Below are positions 33,690-44,887 of a DNA stretch of 64,000 bases, piece by piece. Source of the stretch: Cordylochernes scorpioides (Eukaryota > Arthropoda > Arachnida > Pseudoscorpiones > Chernetidae); NCBI GenBank assembly GCA_030710605.1, contig CP092880.1:8445909-8509908 (forward strand), given 5' to 3'. Every line of letters begins with the position of its first letter. The stretch's first letter is position 1. The notes under the pieces were generated by a model, which ran no database searches, was not told the origin of the DNA, and saw nothing but the letters and a program-made list of their open reading frames with translations. Position numbers and translations under genes: made by a program.

Positions 33690-34262
33690 GCAACTGAAAG
33701 TTGCTGATGGCTTACACCAACTATCGGAATAAATATCTAATAATTGTTGGTTTTTAAATTCCAGAATAGTATCGAAATTACCATTATTGATGAATCAAGA
33801 AAAATCAACTTTATGTTCGTATTTCAAGTTTTTGGCATTTATCAACCTGGTACAGACTGTATCTCAACGACCAAAAAAGGCCCTATCAAGGATCGGGTAT
33901 ATGCACTCATGGACAAAACTTAAGGAAGCAGTAAATTTTTGATATCGTCGGTTGTCTATTTTATTTTTGAAGGAGACAGAGACAATTTTGTTTATACTTG
34001 GTTATCTCGTGTGTCTTCAATAAAGGTCACTGTAATATCTTTCAGAGTTATTATCTGAATCCCGATATACATGCTAAAAGGCACAACATACTTAATCCAT
34101 GAGGGTAAAATCAACGAGAGCCAACAGCCTGTGAAAGACATACGTGGTTGGCTTTTATTGATTTATAAAGATGGTAAATTTCGCCAATATATATTCTAGA
34201 ATAAAAAATCAAACTACGATAGATGGCAAAAACCAGCATAATCGATCGAGAGATTTTTCTTA
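33690..34262. repeat. LIR-1-type inverted repeat split by MITE-A
   Basis: Left arm 33690-33897 (gcaactgaaagttgctgatgg ... gtatctcaacgaccaaaa) and right arm 34109-34262 (gagccaacagcctgtgaaag ... gatagatggc) correspond to 13455-13868 but are diverged. The MITE-A at 33898-34108 lies in the centre. Confidence 0.75.
33898..34108. mobile_element. MITE-A nested in LIR-1
   Basis: Starts GCACTCATGGACAAAACTTA and ends at 'catacttaatccatgagggt', a worn right end. It splits the centre of the long inverted repeat, so it is younger than that element. Confidence 0.75.
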
Positions 34263-34439
34263 ACTTCTCACCAAATTATTGGAATGAAGTACAATACATA
34301 TTGTATAATCAAAACAGGACGTGAGTAAAAGCACTTAGTACTAGTCCAAACTAGTGATCTGGACTTCCCGAGTTGTTGGCGTTCTGTACTCCAGGAACTT
34401 GGGTTAGAAATATCTCTCTTGTTGGAATACAGTAAACCA

Positions 34440-34675
34440 TCACCTTAATAAGAATGAAAATGCGCCAATGGACCCCGATTCTTGCAAAAATCCAACGCCA
34501 CCAGCGAGTGCAAGTAACCAAACGGAGCTTGGGCACATTTGTAAGTACAAAGTCGAACTGCTTTTCACACGTGTAGACATGTGGTGCACTTACAGTAAAA
34601 GCAGTCGTCTACTTCTACCCACCATGATTATCATGGCCTGTACCACGTGTACTAGGGATAAGAAAAAAAAAATTA
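34440..34675 (+). mobile_element. tRNA-derived SINE-1, copy 3, head missing
   Basis: Begins in the body (aaaatgcgccaatggacccc) and runs to 'gtgtactagggataagaaaa'. The tRNA-like head is absent, so the copy is 5'-truncated. ORFs at 34351-34536 and 34468-34707 are SINE frames. Confidence 0.82.
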
Positions 34676-35221
34676 GTAAGATACCCTTAGGAATATACAT
34701 GGTTTAAAGATGGTATTTCCTAGTAAGTTAGAGTGTACTGCTCTCCACACAAAGTTGCTCTGGAGAGTTACCAAGTGTCAATTGATGTTAACTGGAGCTG
34801 AATGCTCCGTTAAATTGGTCGCTTGGCTGATATTAGCTTCTGGTTGTGTGAAATCTGTCTGGAAATGTGAGAAAAAAACATGCGCCCCTTAAGATTTCAA
34901 AAGAACATTCCCAGTATTTGTTAAAAACGCTGAACAAATTTCTAAAGTTAATTTACATATGCTTTCTTAAGTTATTAAAAATATTTTCTCTGAACATTTA
35001 TACCTATGCCATTTATTTATAAATAAGGATATCTCTCTTTGAAAAAAAAAAAAAAAAACGCAAAAGAGCTATGCGTCATTGATTATTTTGACAGGAGACG
35101 GAATTTAATTTCTTTTTGCAGATTAATATCCTCCCGGTTAAATTCCCACATTTATATACACTTTAGCAAAATGATAGAATTCAATAGTTGATGTCTCTAC
35201 CATCACAGAATTCTGTCCATA

Positions 35222-35640
35222 ATACACTCATAGACAAAACTTAAGGAAGTTGTACCTTTCAGCATGTATATCGGGAATCAGACAATAACTCTGAGAGATA
35301 TTTGAAACACAGTGACCTTTATTGAAGACACACGAGATAACCAAGTGTGAACAATATTGACTCTGTCTTCTTCACAAAAGGAAGACGACATCAAAATATG
35401 AAACTGTTGTATATATATTAATTAATTGTTACCACAGAGTGTGTGTAAGTTCACAGGTAAATAGTGCTAACCGAAAAAAAAGTTCCTTTGTTTAATATTA
35501 GTTTTCCTTTTATATTTTGTTCTCTCTCTTGTAAATCAATAAATATAATGTTTGATTAATAATTATTGGAATCAGTTTCATTAAATATTCTAAGCAATGT
35601 CAACAGAAACTTCCTTAAATTTTGTCCAAGAGTGTGTACA
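35222..35640. mobile_element. MITE-A interrupted copy in intron 3
   Basis: The left end ACACTCATAGACAAAACTTA and interior run to about 35396. The right end 'cttccttaaattttgtccaagagtgt' is at 35607-35636. About 210 bp of AT-rich sequence separates them, so a second insertion or expansion lies inside. Confidence 0.65.
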
Positions 35641-36146
35641 TTATTCTTAGTGGGATTATTTGAATAAATACGCCAACAGAATATAAACAATTAATTAATA
35701 TGATTTGAAAGTTTTATAAACATTGAATTTTAATTTTATTGAAATAAATGATGAAAATGTTAATCTAGATAACACCTCGTGTATTACAAAATGTTGAAAT
35801 AGGATTCTAGATAATTCTTGCCTAAAAAGTCAGTCTAAATGCTGATAGTAGAACAGTTTGGTAGAGCCAATCTTGTACGCCACCCAGACAGGCCACGATA
35901 GACTGGACAAAGTTATCTGGAGTTATTTGCCAAGGTTGGTACATGATATTTACACTCGAAAAAAAAACCTTTGCATTCGTCGACCGCTGATAGCTTCTGG
36001 CTTTCTTAACACCTCCTTCGTTTATAGAGGCAGACAGTATCGAGGGCAGACCTATGGTTGTTACATACTGGAACATGGACAGTGGAAGATGGAATGTTCT
36101 ATATACGGGGTTTGGGTATCTAACCAAGTATATGGCTGTGAAGTAG

Positions 36147-36304
36147 ACAATGTATCTACTCGCCAATGCTGTGTGATGGCAGTGAGGAATACCTGGAGAG
36201 AGTCTACACTTTTGGGATGTTCGAGATCTGCCGCAACTGTTACGTCATCAACAGCCGGGTGCGCAAGCCCCCTACTCCCATCTCTTACATCCCTTTGTCC
36301 TCTC
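36147..36304 (+). CDS. DEG/ENaC exon 4: extracellular cysteine-rich segment
   Basis: One base completes an Arg codon from exon 3; 52 codons then read QCIYSPMLCDGSEEYLERVY, followed by TFGMFEICRNC...PISYIPLSS, and one base is left over (phase 1). Four cysteines. The acceptor is placed at GAAGTAG|A because it keeps phase with exon 3; three bases upstream is an alternative that adds one residue. Donor CTCTC|GTACGT. An ORF on the minus strand and the + strand 36166-36720 frame extend beyond the exon only because the adjacent array is stop-free. Confidence 0.85.
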
Positions 36305-36545
36305 GTACGTATTGTAAATTTGTGGTTTGTACCTACTGTCAACTTGTAGCTTTATCTATTGTCATCTGGTTCTCTCGTACGTATTGTCATCTTGTGATTT
36401 TTATGTACTCTCAACTTGTGGTTTTTATGTACTTTCAACTTGTGGTTTTTATGTACTTTCAACTTGTGGTTTTTATGTACTTTCAACTTGTGGTTTTATC
36501 TACGGTCATCTGGTCCTCTCGTACGTACTTTCAACTTGTGTTGTT
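36296..36545 (+). repeat. 24-bp array (72-bp higher order) containing the exon 4 donor
   Basis: Units such as TTTTATGTACTTTCAACTTG alternate with copies of the junction CCTCTCGTACGTATTG. Junction-like donors (CTCTC|GTACGT) occur at 36305, 36377 and 36521, spaced 72 and 144 bp, all in the same frame. The whole array is open in the exon 4 frame, so use of a later donor would add 24 or 72 codons without a stop. Confidence 0.9.
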
Positions 36546-36592
36546 TAAAATATCATTGCCACTAAAGCGTCAACTATTTCTTAAATTAGAAA

Positions 36593-36940
36593 CTCCGCCT
36601 TTATACCGGTCCCAATCCCGGGTGAAAAAGGAGGGGAGCAGTAAAAAGCTCAGTAAGAAAACCTGGACTCAGCTGGCCTGGCTGATAGTACCCTGTAAGG
36701 GATCCAGAGATACAGAATGAGTCTGTACTCCATGTTAGGAGCGACTGAACATGGCGTCTGTTCCTCATGTCAGAGGCGGCCATTTCATATTAGAGCTAAG
36801 TCGGCCTGCTACTGAGTAGAGCTCCCAGTCTTAATGACAAAGGCAGACGTATTCTACTTCACCCAGACACCATCAAAAGTCTCAAGCTCTACAAGATTGA
36901 TAGCCTGAAATGATTGAGTGAAGATAAGAAAGAATAAGAA
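36593..36940 (+). repeat. Dispersed repeat R, copy in intron 4
   Basis: From 'aactccgcctttataccggt' to 'gaaatgattgagtgaagata', matching 7080-7435. Confidence 0.78.
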
Positions 36941-37076
36941 ATAACTTTTCATGCTACTATTTTTCATATGTGTTGTTTTACAATAAATATATGGTAACAT
37001 ATTATAATCTATACAATCCCACAAAATAAACGATGAATCGGTTTAATAGAAGCTAAAAAGATGCTATCATCCTTAG

Positions 37077-37381
37077 GTTTCTCTCCCTCAATTACACGCC
37101 TGGTAGAATTAACGCGCACTTCTTATCAGGTAAGGGATATCGAAAATATACTCTATATGAGGTGTAGAAATTGTGAAACCTTCCTGAGTCCGTGTGGGGC
37201 AGAGGACCAAGGCAACTATTTGCGGATCGTGCTGGACCTGGACCCCAAGCAGAACTTCTTTCCCGTGATAAAGAGCCAGGCCACCGCCTTGGTCCACTCC
37301 CCGGCCTCCCTCGTTGATCCTTTCCTCACCACGGGGATCCAGATCACACCTGGACTGGCGCAAGACATCCTTCTCACTATG
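37077..37381 (+). CDS. DEG/ENaC exon 5: finger and beta-ball/palm region
   Basis: 101 codons after two bases that complete Arg with exon 4. It starts FSPSITRLVELTRTSYQV and continues IENILYMRCRNCETFLSPCG, then GNYLRIVLDLDPKQNFFPV, then a stretch ending in the turn GIQITPGLAQDILLTM. The 'LxLxLDxxQNxFxP...G...TPG....I' pattern is the conserved core of the DEG/ENaC extracellular domain. Acceptor CATCCTTAG|GT, donor CTATG|GTACAT in phase 0. The usual 'GxCYTFN' is reduced to C-E-T-F here. The donor is the first of about 24 near-identical ones in a 72-bp array. Confidence 0.9.
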
Positions 37382-39062
37382 GTACATACCTACCCTTGGT
37401 CACCAGGCTTCACATCCATGTGGTAGGCCCAAACCAACATCCTTTTCACTATGGTACATACCTACCCTGGGTCACCAGGCTTCACATCCATGTGGTAGGC
37501 CCAAACCAACATCCTTCTCACTAGGGTACTTACCTACCCTGGGTCAGCTGGCTTCACATCCATGTGGTAGGCCCAAACCAACATCCGTCTCACTATGGTA
37601 CATACCTACCTTGGGTCACCAGGCTTCACATCCACGTGGTAGGCCCAAACCAACATCCTTCTCACTAGGGTACTTACCTACCCTGGGTCAGCTGGCTTCA
37701 CATCCATGTGGTAGGCCCAAACCAACATCCGTCTCACTATGGTACATACCTACCCTTGGTCACCAGGCTTCACATCCATGTGGTAGGCCCAAACCAACAT
37801 CCTTCTCACTAGGGTACTTACCTACCCTGGGTCAGCTGGCTTCACATCCATGTGGTAGGCCCAAACCAACATCCGTCTCACTATGGTACATACCTACCCT
37901 GGGTCATCAGGCTTCACATCCATGTGGTAGGCCCAAACCAACATCCGTCTCACTATGGTACATACCTACCCTGGGTCACCAGGCTTCACATCCATGTGGT
38001 AGGCCCAAACCAACATCCTTCTCACTAGGGTACTTACCTACCCTGGGTCAGCTGGCTTCACATCCATGTGGTAGGCCCAAACCAACATCCTTTTCACTAT
38101 GGTACATACCTACCCTGTGTCACCAGGCTTCACATCCATGTGGTAGGCCCAAACCAACATCCTTTTCACTATGGTACATACCTACCCTTGGTCACCAGGC
38201 TTCACATCCATGTGGTAGGCCCAAACCAACATCCTTTTCACTATGGTACATACCTACCCTGTGTCACCAGGCTTCACATCCATGTGGTAGGCCCAAACCA
38301 ACATCCGTCTCACTATGGTACATACCTACCCTGGGTCACCAGGCTTCACATCCATGTGGTAGGCCCAAACCAACATCCTTCTCACTAGGGTACTTACCTA
38401 CCCTGGGTCAGCTGGCTTCACATCCATGTGGTAGGCCCAAACCAACATCCTTTTCACTATGGTACATACCTACCCTGTGTCACCAGGCTTCACATCCATG
38501 TGGTAGGCCCAAACCAACATCCTTTTCACTATGGTACATACCTACCCTGTGTCACCAGGCTTCACATCCATGTGGTAGGCCCAAACCAACATCCTTTTCA
38601 CTATGGTACATACCTACCCTGTGTCACCAGGCTTCACATCTATGTGGTAGGCCCAAACCAACATCCTTTTCACTATGGTACATACCTACCCTTGGTCACC
38701 AGGCTTCACATCCATGTGGTAGGCCCAAACCAACATCCTTTTCACTATGGTACTTACCTACCCTGTGTCACCAGGCTTCACATCCATGTGGTAGGCCCAA
38801 ACCAACATCCGTCTCACTATGGTACATACCTACCCTGTGTCACCAGGCTTCACATCCATGTGGTATGCCCAAACCAACATCCATCTCACTATGGTACATA
38901 CCTACCCTGGGTCACCAGGCTTCACATCTATGTGGTAGGCCCAAACCAACATCCTTTTCACTATGGTACTTACCTACCCTGGGTCAGCTGGCTTCACATC
39001 TATGTGGTAGGCCCAAACCAACATCCTTTTCACTATGGTACTTACCTACCCTTGGTCAGACT
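37366..39062 (+). repeat. 72-bp tandem array, about 23 copies, carrying the exon 5 donor
   Basis: Each unit includes ACATCC(T/G)T(T/C)TCACTATGG and TACATACCTACC, that is, the last ~15 bases of exon 5 and the donor, plus GGCTTCACATCCATGTGG and AGGCCCAAACC. Some units have CACTAGG or CAGCTGGCTT variants, which fall in blocks and suggest higher-order duplication. 72 bp is 24 codons and no unit has a stop in the exon 5 frame, so the frame stays open for over 580 codons. It is intronic if the first donor is used. Confidence 0.95.
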
Positions 39063-39074
39063 GTGGAGAGCTAG

Positions 39075-40325
39075 GTTCACATCCATGTGGTAGAACTAAC
39101 TTAACATCTGTAGGTTAATTATAACAGAATTAGTAAATCAAACAATATAATTATTAGATATTTCGGTAATCAGATTTTTTTAAATCACAATAAATATATA
39201 GTTACTAAATATGCAGGCGATTAGCACTATATTTCTCTATAGTAAAAATATTGACGGTAGAATATTTGAAATTAAATACGTGACCTAACATAAGGGCTTA
39301 ACCTATCTAATGACCATCCAACAGACCTCCTGCACATTGACTTCTAAAGGAATAATGTAAAAGATAGTAATGACTATAATTTTATATCGTATTCTTCATT
39401 ATTATTTATGGCTTTAAAAATGAATCCCGCATTAGCTAAATTTGTATCAATAAGATGATTTGAAACTACAGAATGATCCACCTACATTACTCTACCAGAC
39501 GTGATGGCTAAATAGTTCACAGAATTATTTGACATCGATATCAGACGACATTTCAGCGCCATGTTCAGCCATATATATATATCTCCACAATCTACAGAAC
39601 GGTGTCTATAATCGATATAAACGAAACACAGATCCATTCAAACTTCCTCTTTATAGACCAGAGATTAATATGATAATCAACCAAAGATATCTTGACTAAG
39701 AATCAATAAACAATCGCATCACTTCAAGGTAAAATTTCTTTATAGCATAAAGACGTACAAAGTTTTGTCTTTGGTCTTTCTTCTATAAGTACGCTACCTA
39801 TATCTAAAAACCTGGAGAAGAACTACCAAATTCTTAAGCCTGTATGTATGTTACGATTATTTTTGTGTTTTGTTGTTGAAAAGAGGTGCAGTCGTGAAAA
39901 TGTAAAGATAATTATTTACCTTTCAAGTAGATTTTATTTTGAATCACTTGAAGTAAAATTACACATAAAATTATTTATCACAGCAATATAGAATTTATAG
40001 AATGAATTCTATAATCGTGATTTTAATTAAAAAAAGGTAGGGTTAACTATACATATTTACAACAATAATAATTAAAGTGGTATGTTCTGAATCTATGGTC
40101 AAAAATATATAACAGTCAATGAATGAAAATGAAATATAAAAAGAAACTCTTTACCTTGAAGATTAGTGAAAATGTTCTGTAGAAGGTAATGGCAAGTCTA
40201 CCTACTAGAAAGTCACAGATTACTTTCATTTGAAGAGTAAAGTTGAGCTTTGATGAGCCATAACGATCAGAATGGTACAAGCAGAGACAGAACACAAACA
40301 CAAAGCAATAACGCGCCATCTATAC
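39075..40325. other. Intron 5 unique sequence
   Basis: AT-rich intron without recognisable repeats or genes. The small ORF at 40116-40319 has no support. Confidence 0.55.
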
Positions 40326-40716
40326 ATATAAAATGAAAGGATTTAAAAGCACGAATATTTCTTTAATACATAATACAAACTTCTACTGCCCTTACTGCGA
40401 TGAAAAATATAATAGGAGGGCTTAGCTCAATATTTGAATGTAATTCTACTGTCCTATAAGCTTATGTCCATAGTTTTCTTGAAAACCATTTCTGAGATTT
40501 TATCCTTCAGTGCTGCGTATATAAGCAGAATCGTTCAATACAGTATTAGAGCTCTGAGAAGACGTCTGGTGGATTAAATTGGCGAAACCGCTGGAAGGGT
40601 TCACCACAGATGAGCCAAGCTCTCCCATTATATTTTTCATCGCAGTAAGGACAGTAGAAGTTTGTATTATGTATAAAAAAACATTCGTGCTTTTAAATCC
40701 TTTCATTTTATATAGA
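40326..40716. repeat. Long inverted repeat of family P next to exon 6
   Basis: Left arm 'aaaggatttaaaagcacgaa' ... 'aacttctactgcccttactg' and right arm 'cagtaaggacagtagaagtt' ... 'ttcgtgcttttaaatccttt' are reverse complements over more than 100 bp. The right arm ends about 55 bp before the exon 6 acceptor. Confidence 0.88.
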
Positions 40717-40770
40717 ACACAAATAGAAGCCTATAAACAACACAATACCATGATATCATCGGCTGTCCAG

Positions 40771-40869
40771 TCCGAGGTCAGCCTGCTCCCTGCTCCCTTC
40801 TCCACCAACTGCACGGACTATGAGGCCAAGTGGAGACAGACGGGAAGGTTTGCGGATCGTAGTCAGAAG
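40771..40869 (+). CDS. DEG/ENaC exon 6: LLPAPF...NCTDY segment
   Basis: 33 codons, phase 0 at both ends: SEVSLLPAPFSTNCTDYEAK and then WRQTGRFADRSQK. The 'EVSLLPxPxSTNCTDY' string is a hallmark of ENaC-type extracellular domains. Acceptor GGCTGTCCAG|TCC, donor CAGAAG|GTAGGT. An upstream ATG-initiated reading (from 40579) is in frame, but the phase-0 join to exon 5 gives the conserved TPG...EVSLLPAP spacing. Confidence 0.93.
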
Positions 40870-41469
40870 GTAGGTGCACATTGTGACAACTCACACTAAT
40901 TTCATATCATTAAAGAATCCATACTAGCTGAACCACCCGACATTGTACGGGCAACCGAATTAAAATCTGACCCTTTACACTCAGTCTGTAAATATGTCAT
41001 ATCCACTGAAAATATAATCATTAGAAATCAGTGTCTACGCAATATAAATGCAGTAGTCTTTTCGGCCGTAGTTTTCAACCCTAAAGGCTTTTCTTCAGAG
41101 GCCTAAATACTGTTTTATTGTAATAGGGACAGGAAGATATTCCTTTTGGCTTGAAAAATCGCCCAGTTGTGTCGGAATAACGAAACAAGAAAAGCTAAAA
41201 GTTAAGGATAACGTCATTTTGCAGGTTAGTTTTATAAATTGAGTCGTAAATATTTGCTCATCAATCTTTTAACTACTTTGCTTTCAACGTTTCAACAATC
41301 TTCTGTCGTCATTTTCAAAGAATTATTTGTGAACAGCAGTCAAATAGTTCATTCAAAAGGACGAAAGAAGGTCGTCGAAACGTTGGAAATAAAAAAATGA
41401 TTACCAAGATCATATCATTATCAGACCATTATCATCATTATATTCTTTGACGAGTATAATATTTGTTTT

Positions 41470-41945
41470 TGACTCGTCCTTTAGATGTTGTACTAAATTT
41501 GAAAAAAAAATCGCGTGAAAGCGCTCTTGCAACCCCAGAATAATTTTTTACGCCTTGCCAAATGCTTTATTTTTATTTAATTCTCCTGACGAAGACAAAA
41601 GATTTTGTTGAAACGTTGAAAAATAAAACTTTAACAGGCCGAAGTGTCTAAATTTCAATGAAAAAAAGTATCAAAGAAAGGTTGATATAAATAATTTACA
41701 CTTCAGTTATAAGTTTAGTTCTCTTGTTCTAATTCCAACTTTATTGTTTTCGAAGTAAGAGACAGTCGAATTTTTAATTTTTTCGACGTTTCTATGTCAG
41801 GAAAAAATTATAGAACCTTATAGAGAGGCGTTAAAAATATGTTTTTGTTTTCCTGACAGATTTTTGTCGAAACATCGAAACACTAAAGGAAGAAGTGTCT
41901 CTTTCTTCTTCATGAACAAAGAATGCCGGCCAGGCAACCTTTGTC
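41470..41945. mobile_element. Family D palindromic MITE fragments in intron 6
   Basis: Two partial copies with 'cgtttcgac/gttgaaacgttgaaa', 'cctgacgaagacaaaa' and 'gccgaagtgtct' words, related to 18975-19192. Further related words lie at 41280-41400. Non-coding. Confidence 0.55.
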
Positions 41946-41955
41946 TTCAATATAC

Positions 41956-42131
41956 AGTAGAACCTCCATGAGAGGCAATCGCGTTAGAGGATACCTCTCT
42001 ACAAAGGATAGTTTTCATTAGCAAAATTACCATTTTTACTATTTAGCAACTCTTCGGTAAGAGGGCACCTCTGCCTAAAGGACACTTTGGCTCTGCAATT
42101 CAGTGTCCTTTACAGCGAGGTTCTACTGTAT
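41956..42131. mobile_element. pogo/Tigger-like MITE in intron 6
   Basis: Ends CAGTAGAACCT and AGGTTCTACTG, flanked by TA, about 176 bp. Interior phrases 'agaggatacctctctac' and 'cggtaagagggcacctct' are typical of pogo-related MITEs. Confidence 0.8.
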
Positions 42132-42329
42132 CCTACTTTTTTATTTAAAATAAAATTCAGCATGAAGGGTTACGCACTCTATTTGTGCAGTTTGAAGGGA
42201 AAATTGTATTCAAGAGTGAAAAGGGACTTCATTAAAGAATCCATTAAAAATAATTCCTTGATCGACCAGCTCAAGAAATCAGGTTCAGACTATTAATTAG
42301 GCACCATATTCCAATAAGGCTCAAACCTA

Positions 42330-42510
42330 CACTGAAGATAGAAAATAACAAAATCTACCCTCACTTGCCCAAAATGTAGCTTGGCACCTGAAGCTCCAGA
42401 ACACATGTTGGCTTGCATTATATGTACTAAACAGTACCTTTGGGAGAGGTCGCTGCTTATCATAAAACAGTTTGAGAAGTATGAACTCATGGAATTTGTG
42501 TAATCTTTAC
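42330..42510 (+). mobile_element. LINE ORF2 C-terminal zinc motif fragment
   Basis: The frame ending at 42502 reads C-P-K-C-S-L-A-P-E-A-P-E-H-M-L-A-C, then KYELMEFV and stop. This 'CPxCxxxxxxxxHxxxC' tail is common at the end of arthropod LINE polyproteins. A 134-bp part, 42377-42510, is duplicated at 42839-42974. Confidence 0.68.
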
Positions 42511-42744
42511 AAAAGGGGATAAGAAATAACAACAGGCCCAAACCTACAGGTTATTATTTTTTTTCGGATTTCCAAAGCTGGCGTTGTAATACTTATATAT
42601 CAGAATCTGCACGTTTTATAAGATCGTTCAAATATATTGTCGCGTGTTTTCTCTTGGTCCTTTATGTGACAACGCCGCTTCCGCCGCGGATCATCAGCCG
42701 TAACGCTGTTGCCTTCCCTCTGCAGCTCTTGGATCCCACACAAA

Positions 42745-43160
42745 CTCCGCCTTTGCCGGTCCCAAGCCCGGATGAAAAAGAGGAGGGGAAGAAGTAACAA
42801 GTTCGCTAAAAAACTGGGCTCAGCTGGCCCGGCTGTTAGTAGCTTGGCACCTGCAGCTCCAGAATACATTATGGCTTGCATTAGATGTACTAAACAGGAC
42901 CTTTGGGAGAGGCTGATGCTTATCATAAAACAGTTTGAGAAGTATGAACTCATGGAATTTGTGTAATCTTTACACTTAAGGGCTCCTAATCCAGGGATAC
43001 AGGATGAGTCTGTACTCCATGTTAGGAGCAGCTGTACATGGTGCCTGTTCCTCATGTCAGAGGCGACCATTTCCTATTAGAGCTAAGTCGGCCTGCTACT
43101 GAGTAATGCTCCCAGTCTTAATGACAAAGACAGATGCATTCTACTTCACCAGGAGTTAAG
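42745..43160 (+). repeat. Dispersed repeat R interrupted by a LINE fragment, in intron 6
   Basis: 42745-42838 and 42978-43160 are the two halves of repeat R. Between them, 42839-42977 is a second copy of the LINE C-terminal fragment from 42377-42510. The insert joins at 'gttagta|gcttggcacc' and 'tttacactt|aagggctcc'. Confidence 0.75.
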
Positions 43161-43716
43161 AAATAAGAAGACACAAACTCGTTCTTTTATTTCTAGTTTT
43201 CAAAACAAAAACCGCTCGAACGCCGGCGTTGCGTGACTCGTGACTTCGATCCAAGAGAATCGACTAAAGTTTTGAAGCGTGCCATCTATTAACGGAGGTT
43301 GAAACTGTTTCCTTCTCTAGGCCAATACCCGTAACAATATTTTCAAATGGTTTATTATGCGAGAGGTGACGATTTACATAAGTTATCTACAGAGCTAAAC
43401 TTCCAGATATTTTTTTCCCTTGTAACAATTCCCAGTTCTCAAATTTTAGAGTTTAATTTATATTGATAATTTTGGTAAAAATCATTTATTTCTGGTTGTG
43501 AGTTTGTTTTAAAAGACTCTATAGCTACTACACAAACCGTTCTTGAGTTGTTTGTTTCCAGACAGTGAGTCACTGTATTCACCTTCCCCATCCCCCTGAT
43601 GGAGGAAACCGTGAGTCACCGAAACGCCGAGAAATAAATACAATCATGGACGAAACTTAGGGCAGTTGTACCTTTTAGCATGTAATATCGGGATTGTCCG
43701 CTAGAACGTAAAGGTT

Positions 43717-43752
43717 GGGGGGGTGGGGGGGGGGGGGGGGGGGGGGGGGGGG
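43717..43752. repeat. Poly-G tract
   Basis: G7-T-G28 on the + strand, directly abutting the first unit of the 122-bp array. It could form G-quadruplexes on the + strand. The run length is also where sequencing is least reliable. Confidence 0.9.
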
Positions 43753-44887
43753 TTTGGGATGTGCTGGCCTGTGTGGATGATTGTATCACCAATACCCCAT
43801 CATAGACATAGAGTCGCTGATAAGACCAACACTGAAGAAGGAATAATGTGACAATCACCCCACATCGACATGATGTTGGGATGTACAGTCCTGTGTGGAT
43901 GATAGTATCATCAATACCCCATGATAGACATAGAGTCGCTGATAAGACCAAAACTGAAGAAGGAATAATGTGACAATCACCCCACATCGACATGATGTTG
44001 GGATGTGCAGTCCGGTGTGGATGATTATATCATCAATACCCCATGATAGACATAGAGTCGCTGATAAGACCAACACTGAAGAAGGAATAATGTGACAATC
44101 ACCCCACATCGACATGATGTTGGGATGTACAGTCCTGTGTGGATGATTGTATCATCAATACCCCATGATAGACATAGAGTCGCTGATAAGACCAAAACTG
44201 AAGAAGGAATAATGTGACAATCACCCCACATCGACATGATGTTGGGATGTGCAGTCCTGTGTGGATGATTGTTCATCAATACCCCATCATAGAGTCGCTG
44301 ATAAGACCAAAACTGAAGAAAGAATAATGTGACAATCACCCCACATCGACATGATGTTGGGATGTGCAGTTCTGTGTGGATGATTGTATCATCAATACCC
44401 CATGATAGACTTAGAGTAGCTGATAAGACCAACACTGAAGAAGGAATAATGTGACAATCACCCCACATCGACATGATGTTGGGATGTGCAGTCCTGTGTG
44501 GATGATTGTATCATTAATACCCCATGATAGACATAGAGTCGCTGATAAAACCAACACTGAAGAAGGAATAATGTGGCAATATCTACACATCGACATGATG
44601 TTGGGATGTGCAATCCTGTGTGGATGATTGTATCATTAATACCCCATGATAGACATAGAGTCGCTGATAAGACCAAACCCGAAGAAGGAATAATGTGACA
44701 ATCACCCCACATCGACATGATGTTGGGATGTGCAGTCCTGTGTGGATGATTGTATCATCAATACCCCATGATAGACATAGAGTCGCTGATAAGACCAACA
44801 CTGAAGAAGGAATAATGTGACAATCACCATACATCGACATGATGTTGGGATGTGCAGTCCTGTGTGGACGATTGTATCATCAACACT
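43753..44887 (+). repeat. 122-bp tandem array containing the exon 7 acceptor and exon start
   Basis: About ten units starting GATGTTGGGATGTGCAG. Each contains the 3' splice site TGTGCAG|TCC and about 30 bases matching the start of exon 7 (TCCTGTGTGGATGATTGTAT then CATCAATAC), followed by intron-like 'cccatgatagacatagagtc'. Starts are near 43872, 43994, 44116, 44238, 44354, 44476, 44598, 44720 and 44842; the last runs into the real exon. An exon begun at an upstream copy would meet CCA TGA in frame. Minus-strand ORFs across it are repeat translations. Confidence 0.95.

Noticed and set aside
35822-36166. Overlapping ORFs of 114 and 163 codons just before exon 4
   Set aside because: Neither shows a family motif. 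The + strand one is in a different frame from exon 4, and the exon 4 acceptor lies inside it.
37130-37188. Tiny intron inside exon 5 starting at CAG|GTAAGG (37130)
   Set aside because: The donor looks perfect, but nearby acceptors (37161, 37167, 37188) do not restore phase and would leave an intron under 60 bp; the uninterrupted frame fits the family.
37314-39074. A 586-codon ORF read as a tandem-repeat protein
   Set aside because: It begins inside exon 5 in the exon 5 frame and continues only because the intronic 72-bp array has no stops. Treated as a possible splice ladder, not an independent gene.
43616-44840. Minus-strand ORFs in the 122-bp array
   Set aside because: The same peptide phrase recurs with frame changes between units; it is the complement of intron and exon 7 start sequence.
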